From: CAVSWT01 sp963775245
Lineage (GTDB): Bacteria; Bacteroidota; Ignavibacteria; Ignavibacteriales; Ignavibacteriaceae
Assembly: GCA_963775245.1 (NCBI GenBank)
Contig: CAVZID010000040.1
Span: 310,001 to 374,000 of the forward strand
Direction of reading: 5' to 3'
DNA: 64,000 nucleotides
Position 1 is the stretch's first letter, and every line of letters begins with the position of its first letter. The position numbers and the translations under genes were made by a program. Below, one piece after another: positions 58,363 to 64,000 of this stretch. Below the pieces are notes generated by a model. It saw only the letters and a program-made list of their open reading frames with translations. It ran no database searches and was not told the DNA's origin.

Positions 58363-58842
58363 AATAATTTTATTCTTTTGAATCTTCTTTTCGATTTCCG
58401 GTATTGCTGCTATTGCTGCAGAACCGTACCATGGATGCAGTTCCAATATTAAAGTGCCTGCTTTTACTTTCGGATCAGTATCTGCCAAATCCTTTGCTTC
58501 TTCTACAGTTTCCACATTAAAAATAAAAATTCCTCTTATTTCTCCATTATCGAGAAAGGGGCCTGCGACAATTAATTTTCCTTCTTTTGCAAGCCTGATA
58601 ATATTCTTCAAATGTTTTTTTTGTAGTTCTGCTCTTTTTGTTGAATCTGCAATCTTGACGAGACCGGATTTGAGGAATGCTATTACATATTGTTTCATCC
58701 CGTATTCATCGGCACCAAGCCGTTTTGCAAAAGATGAATCATATTCTGAAGCATTATTATTATTATTATTTCCAACTTTTTGTGCAAAATTAATTTGACT
58801 GAATATAAGAGCAGCAAAGAGTAATGATGTCATCACTTTCAT
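58357..58842 (-). CDS. Secreted YciI-like domain protein
   Basis: The 161-residue protein has a signal peptide (MKVMTSLLFAALIFSQINFAQ), a short poly-Asn linker encoded by an AAT run (about 58756-58773), and a YciI-like domain with HLKNIIRLAKEGKLIVAGPFLDNGEIRGIFIF and ADTDPKVKAGTLILELHPWYG. YciI proteins are small ferredoxin-like fold enzymes or binding proteins that usually act in the cytoplasm, so a signal-peptide-bearing copy is notable. Function unknown. Confidence 0.8.
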   Translation of the reverse strand: MKVMTSLLFAALIFSQINFAQKVGNNNNNNASEYDSSFAKRLGADEYGMKQYVIAFLKSGLVKIADSTKRAELQKKHLKNIIRLAKEGKLIVAGPFLDNGEIRGIFIFNVETVEEAKDLADTDPKVKAGTLILELHPWYGSAAIAAIPEIEKKIQKNKIIN

Positions 58843-58905
58843 TTTTATTATTCCTTATTATTAATTATTTACAAATAATAATTTGATATAAATATTTTGA
58901 TTATC

Positions 58906-60313
58906 TTATTCATGCCTAAACTTATCCGGGTCAAGCTTATAAATATTTAAAAGCCTGTGAACATTTCGCCTTGTCATACCGGCTTCTTCGGAGACTTTTG
59001 TTACGTTGCCTTTATATTTTTCGAGCAAGGATAATAAATATCTTTTTTCAATGTTGGAAATAATTTTATGCTTTACTTCTGCTAAAGTATTTTCTGTACT
59101 GGTTGTTTCAATTTTTTCATTGAACCCTTGTCTTAAGTTTTCCGGCAGTTCGTTTGCACGAATAAAATTATTTTTTGCCAAAACAACGGCACGCTCAATC
59201 ATATTTTCTAATTCCCTTATGTTACCTGGCCAATCATACGATTGTAAAATCTGTTTCACTTCCTCCGAGAAACCGGAAATATTCTTACCGGCTTTTTTAG
59301 AATTTAGATTTAGAAAATATTCTGCAATAAGAATAATATCATCTTTTCTTTCTCTTAGAGGTGGAATATGAATATGAATTACATTTAACCTGTAATAAAA
59401 ATCTTCTCTTAATTGATTCTCTTCAAGCATTTTTTTTGGATCGCGGTTAGTGGCAGATATTATTCGGAAATTAGAATCGATTAATTCATTACCGCCTAAT
59501 CTTCTCAATTTATGATCCTGCAGAACACGCAGCAGCTTAACCTGGAGATTAGAACTCATTTCACAAACTTCATCGAGGAAAAATGTCCCGCTGTTTGCAT
59601 ACTCAAGAAGCCCGATTTTTCTTTTCGCAGCATCAGTAAAAGCGCCTTTCTCATAACCGAATAATTCAGCTTCAAATAAATGTTCCGGCAGGGCACCGCA
59701 ATTAATAGGCACAAATGGATTTGTTTTTCTATTGCTGTGAGCATGAATGCTTCTGGCTATCAATTCTTTGCCGGTGCCGCTTTCACCTGTAATTAAAATG
59801 TTTGCATCGGAATTTGAAACTGTTTCTATAATTTCAAAAATGTTTCTTATTTCAGGGCTGCTTGCCGATTATATTATCAAATTTAAATTTCTCATCAAGC
59901 TGCTTTAACAGATTTTCTCTTTCTTTAAAAAGCTGCCTTTGTCTTAATCCTTTTTCAATAATGATTTTTAATTTAGAAGTGTCAACCGGCTTTTCAAGAA
60001 AGTCAAATGCACCTGCTCTCATTGCGTTAACTGCTCTTTCAATTGTGCCGTAAGCAGTAAAAATTATTACAGGAGATTTAGGAGCCCACTTTGATGCTTC
60101 CTTGATGATCTCATTTCCGTCAATGCCTGGCATAAGTAAATCGCAAAAGATTAAATCAAATTCTTCACTCTTGAAAAGCTCAATTGCAGAAAATCCATCT
60201 GATACCGGAACTGACTGATAACCGAGCCCAGATAAAATGCTCGTAAATCCGCTAAGCATATCCGGTTCATCATCAATAACAAGAATCCTGGCTGAATTAT
60301 TTTTTGTCTCCAT
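58906..60313 (-). CDS. NtrC-family sigma54-dependent response regulator (frameshifted)
   Basis: A receiver domain (VIDDEPD, LIFCDLLMPG phospho-Asp, FTAYGT, EKPVD) is followed by a sigma54 AAA+ domain. Walker A reads GESGTGKEL, the sigma54 contact loop is GAFTDA rather than GAFTGA, and Walker B is TFFLDEV. A Fis-type HTH (NVTKVSEEAGMTRRNVHRLL) ends the protein. The frame shifts by one base near 59865; the bridged sequence is NIIGK-SSPEIRNIFEII. Loop variant GAFTDA also occurs in other bacteroidete regulators. It is preceded by its cognate kinase, six bases apart. Confidence 0.85.
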
Positions 60314-60319
60314 CTATTT

Positions 60320-62058
60320 TTACTCCGGCTTTAATGGAAGAAAAATTATGAATGCAGTTCCTCTGCTTGCCTGAAGAACTTACTGAAATATTTCCTTTAT
60401 GCCTGGCAACAATAGCTTTTGCAATGGACAACCCAAGCCCGGTACCATTTGATTTTAACTTTGTGCTGAAAAAAGGATCAAAAACTTTTTCAATATTTTC
60501 TTTTTCTATTCCAATTCCGTTATCTTTTATTTTAATTTCAGTGCCTTCAATCGAATTATTATTTGCCGGGTTAATGGAGATTGCAATCTCTCCACGGCTT
60601 TTAACAGCATCAACCGCATTATTTAGAATATTTATTAATACTTGTTCAAGCTGCCGCTGATCTGCATTTATCAGTGGAATTGATTCATTATAATTTTTAA
60701 CAATTGTAATTTGTTTAGCTTTAAACCTATGTCCTAACAGGTAAAGGCATTCCTCTGTCAAATCTTTTATGTTGATTGATTCAGGTTTGAACGGCAGTCT
60801 TTGCGAATAGTTTAAAAGTCTTTTTGTATAGTCGCTTATTCGTGATGTCTGCCGTTTGATAATATTAAGTACATTGCCGACATCTCCTTCATAATTTTCT
60901 TTAAGCAATAATCCGTCAATGTGAGCAGAGATGATTCCGGTAGGAGTATTAATTTCATGCGCAACTGAGTCGACCAGCTCTCCTATGGAAGCCATCTTTG
61001 GAAGCCTGGTTTAATTGTTCCTGGTATAGCTGTACTTGTTCTAAATTTCCTTTAGCTTCTTCAGCACGAACTCTTTTTAAATTAACGTAATAAATCAAAA
61101 TGCTAAAAAATAATATTACACCAAGGATAACAAAACCAAGAATAAAAAATATTTTAAATTTTCCTCTAAGGCTTTCCGTTACTTTTGTAACATCTGCTGA
61201 AATTACTAATATCCATTTTTCTTTTAGAATGTTTATTGGATAATATGCCATCACCTTTGCCGGCTGATCATTTATAACATAATATTCCCCGACGGAAGGG
61301 CCGTTTGCTTTTAGCATTAATTTTTGTGCATCGAAGGAAACATGGCAATCAAAACAATCTTTTGTTGTATTATTAATTGATCGGAAAAGCATTTCATGAT
61401 GGCTGGGGTGATAAATTAATCTTCCGTCCGAATCAATGATCCAAGCAAAATCCTGCTTGCTTAACTTTAATGGTTTTATATATTGATTAACCAGCAGATT
61501 AAAATTAATTAAGTAACCCAAGTAACCGATTATATCTTCAGAGTTTTTATGAGTTACATTATTTATTGGAATTATCACTTCAAAATAAACATCGGCAGTG
61601 CTGTCTTTTTTTTCATCCTTTACTACTTTGGTCAAATAGGTTTTTGGATTATCTATTTTATTGACAATTTTATCTAACTCATTAATATTGGTTAACTCAG
61701 GAACCTGACTGCCTGACGAACACAGCAGCTTACCGGATTTATAAAATATAAAAATGGAGCTAATCATCTTTGATTCATATGAATATAAAAATTTGTTCAA
61801 TGATTTTACTGAGTTACTGTCCATTCTTTTAATTTCAGGAATTGTGGTAAGAAAATTCATATCGCTGGATATATAATTTAACAGATAGCTGATTCCGGCG
61901 GCGGCATTTTTTGCCATCTCCAATTGCTGGAGCTGGTAATCTTTTTTTTCGTCTTCGATTGTCCGGGTGTAAATTTCAACGACAAGGAAAGCAAATAAAA
62001 TTACAAAGGCGAGCGTACCGGAAATGATCCAGTATTTTCTGAACTTCCCGTTATTCAT
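60320..62058 (-). CDS. Membrane sensor histidine kinase with CxxCH haem motif (frameshifted)
   Basis: Read as one gene across two frame changes (near 61000 and near 60375). It has an N-terminal membrane helix (WIISGTLAFVILFAFLVVEIY), a periplasmic Cache-like sensor of about 260 residues, a second helix (IFFILGFVILGVILFFSILIYY), HisKA (SVAHEINTPTG) and HATPase (ILNNAVDAVKSRG, DNGIGIEKEN, GTGLGLSIAKAI, then RGTAFIIFLPLKPE in the last frame). The sensor contains CFDCH (about residue 237-241), a c-type haem attachment motif, suggesting a redox, oxygen or NO sensor. The NtrC-type regulator follows immediately. Confidence 0.85.
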
Positions 62059-62337
62059 ATTGTTTGAATTTATTTAAAAATATTTTTATCAGATTCAAAG
62101 AAGAGTGCAAAATTGAAGTCTGATAAGACTTAACTGTTGTTGTCACCAATTTTGGATTCAAACTAATAAAAAAATTTTATAAACTAAATAATAAACCAAT
62201 TGATTTTATTATCTATTTAAATGTTCTGTAATTCAATCAAAATATCAATTGAACCTATTTTTGTAATAAGTTATATTGAATTGAAAATAATTTATAACAT
62301 TGAAGTTCTTACTTTAAACAGTAAATTAAAATGATTT

Positions 62338-63690
62338 ATGATTAAAAAATTACTAATTCTTTTTTTTGTTTTAACAAGTATAACTTTTTGCCAGCCTTAT
62401 CCTGATCAATATTACTCATACCAAAAAGACAGCTTAATGATGAGAGTTGAATCTTTAAGTGGAATGGAAATTTCACAAGATGGTAAAAGTGCTGTGTTAT
62501 CTGATGGAATGTAAATGATGGTTATGTGATATTCAAACCGGACTCATCCGAATATCCATTTGACCGCGGGCTTGCCTTCATGGAATGGCCACGTTCCAAA
62601 TGATAAAAGCAGCTTTAAAGTATCAATGAGATATTATAAAAGCAGTTGGTCGCCATGGCTTACAATCGGCTATTGGAAAAATAATTTCTGGACTTCGAAA
62701 ACAACATATGGTTCAACTAGTTTCAGCGGGGGAGATATAGATATTGATAATGCTGTATTAGATTCATATTACACAAAATGGCAATTCAAAGTAGAAATGA
62801 AAAGGTCCAGCAGCAGTGAGCCTTCGCCATCATTATGGAAACTCAGTTTTTATGTAAGTGATCAAAAAACAACAGACAACGTGAATATATCTTCAATAGT
62901 AAACGATAAACCTTTTGCTATATTTATCCCTACGACTCATTATTATCAATATGATTTAGATCCGGGAATTGGAGGTGATATTTGTTCTCCAACTTCTGTT
63001 TCGATGGTTTTAAAAAGTTATAATATTGATGTTGATCCGCTTCAATTTGCAAAAGATAATTATGATACTTACTGGGGGATGTTTGGTATTTGGCCAAAAG
63101 CTGTTCAAAATGCAGCGGAATATAATTTGAATGGAGAAGTAACTCGTTACAGAACCTGGAGCCAGGCTTATGATGTATTAGCAAATGGAGGAAGAATCGT
63201 TATGTCCGTTGGGCCGCCATTATATACAGGCCATTTAATGATGCTTGCTGGTTTTGATTCGCAAGGAAACCCGATTGTTCATGATCCGGCAAGAAAAGAT
63301 GATAATCATAAATTTAATAAAACTGATCTCTCAAAATCTTGGTTTAGTAAAGGGGGAATTGCATACACGTTTTATTTAGATTCTACAGCAATTACTTCTG
63401 TAGAAAATGTGAAGAGTATTCAAGTAGTAAAAGATTTTAAATTAAGTGTTTTTCCAAATCCGTTTAATCCTCAAACAAATATTAGATTTGAAACAGCAGA
63501 AAAAAATTATACTAAAGTTTCTATTTACAATATTACCGGACAAAAAATAAAAGATTTATTTGAAGGTGAATTAGAAGCAGGTTCATATAACTTTAGTTGG
63601 AATGCTTCTAACCTTTCATCGGGAATGTATTTAATTCAAACCATTAGTGGAAGCTATATAAAAACAGTTAAAGCTTTACTAGTTAAATAA
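62338..63690 (+). CDS. T9SS-exported C39-like cysteine peptidase (frameshifted at 5' end)
   Basis: A signal peptide (MIKKLLILFFVLTSITFCQ) and an N-terminal beta-rich region are interrupted by frame changes near 62512 and 62566. Later the papain-like C39_2 domain is clear, with the nucleophile Cys in GGDICSPTSVSMVL, the His in YTGHLMMLAGFD and HDPARKDDN as the likely third position. A T9SS sorting domain follows (NPFNPQTNIRF). It probably cleaves peptides outside the cell. The ATG at 62338 is favoured since the signal peptide starts there; a second ATG lies 7 bases before, out of frame. Confidence 0.8.
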
Positions 63691-64000
63691 CAGTTGGTAA
63701 TTTAATTAAAATTTGTTTAGTGTTATAAATCACAATTTCTATTTAGTTAATAATATTTTTTTATTAAAACGCTGATTAATAAATATTAGTACATATTAAC
63801 TATTGATTATAAATTCCTCAAGGTTAAGTTTGCATTTAGTTGACATTCACATTTCTAATCTATCTCTAAAAATTCCAGTCGGCCAATTAAAATAAAATAG
63901 ATTTTTCTTTTCCAGAATTATTCCTTTTATGAAATGAAATATTCATTTTGTAAAAGAGCGTCTTCTTTTGTTTGTTATGTAAAATATTATTTACGATGTA
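63691..64000. other. AT-rich end of window, no feature seen
   Basis: No ORF or RNA gene recognised in the final 310 bases. Confidence 0.5.

Noticed and set aside
58906..60313. GAFTDA loop as a loss of sigma54 contact
   Set aside because: As far as I recall this variant is frequent in bacteroidete NtrC-like regulators, so loss of function is not implied.

Overview
The window looks like a chromosomal segment of a member of the Ignavibacteria (Bacteroidota/Chlorobi lineage), probably a metagenome-assembled or long-read genome. Seven secreted proteins end in the roughly 80-residue type IX secretion (T9SS) sorting domain with the NYPNPFNP signature typical of that class. DNA is AT-rich, ribosome-binding sites are often purine-rich (GGAG/GAGG), and the metabolic and sensory genes fit a respiring, surface-active bacterium. 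At least ten apparent one-base frameshifts, mostly in short homopolymers and several inside genes that should be essential (cytochrome b, a sensor kinase, its response regulator), suggest residual sequencing indels; several ORFs are therefore annotated as single interrupted genes.

Layout. 1-11.5 kb: four large T9SS-exported surface proteins: a dockerin/cohesin-like protein, a cohesin/FN3/FG-GAP protein, and two paralogous arylsulfotransferase-like proteins. Between them (6.15 kb) lies a 3' fragment of a tRNA-Thr gene with its terminator, a likely attachment-site scar. 11.7-31.7 kb: sensing and stress genes: a six-PAS hybrid kinase, a proton-type P-ATPase, a Dps/UBP zinc finger/DUF5996/receiver cluster, a PAS-linked sigma54 activator, GAPDH, two DUF2630 paralogues, EgtD and pirin. 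Three copies of a 36-39 bp dyad sit 53-67 bp upstream of good sigma54 (-24/-12) promoters in front of dps and both DUF2630 genes. I propose a small sigma54 stress regulon, possibly controlled by the adjacent activator. A VOC/SDR pair (26.8-28.2 kb) is visibly more GC-rich and may be imported. 31.7-41.1 kb: an interrupted RhuM-Fic gene, an oxidoreductase, three lipoproteins, a DUF2339-like membrane protein, and a respiratory operon (Rieske, cytochrome b, 11-haem cytochrome c). Two copies of a MITE-like element with compensatory stem changes lie here.

41.3-52.2 kb is an accessory region of small unrelated genes (DUF2971, lipoprotein, VbhA-like antitoxin with a broken Fic toxin, hypotheticals, HAD protein, kinase fragment). 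They are separated by attC-like sites with RYYYAAC/GTTRRRY ends, consistent with integron cassettes without an integrase (CALIN). An amino-acid permease gene is embedded in it. 52.3-64 kb: a membrane patatin-like lipase, a T9SS cupredoxin, a beta-helix adhesin, a secreted YciI-like protein, an NtrC-type two-component system whose kinase carries a CxxCH haem motif in its sensor region, and a T9SS C39-like peptidase. Five copies of a ~50 bp motif, all in one orientation, lie upstream of minus-strand genes between 47 and 58.4 kb.

All family assignments come from reading motifs; no database search was run.
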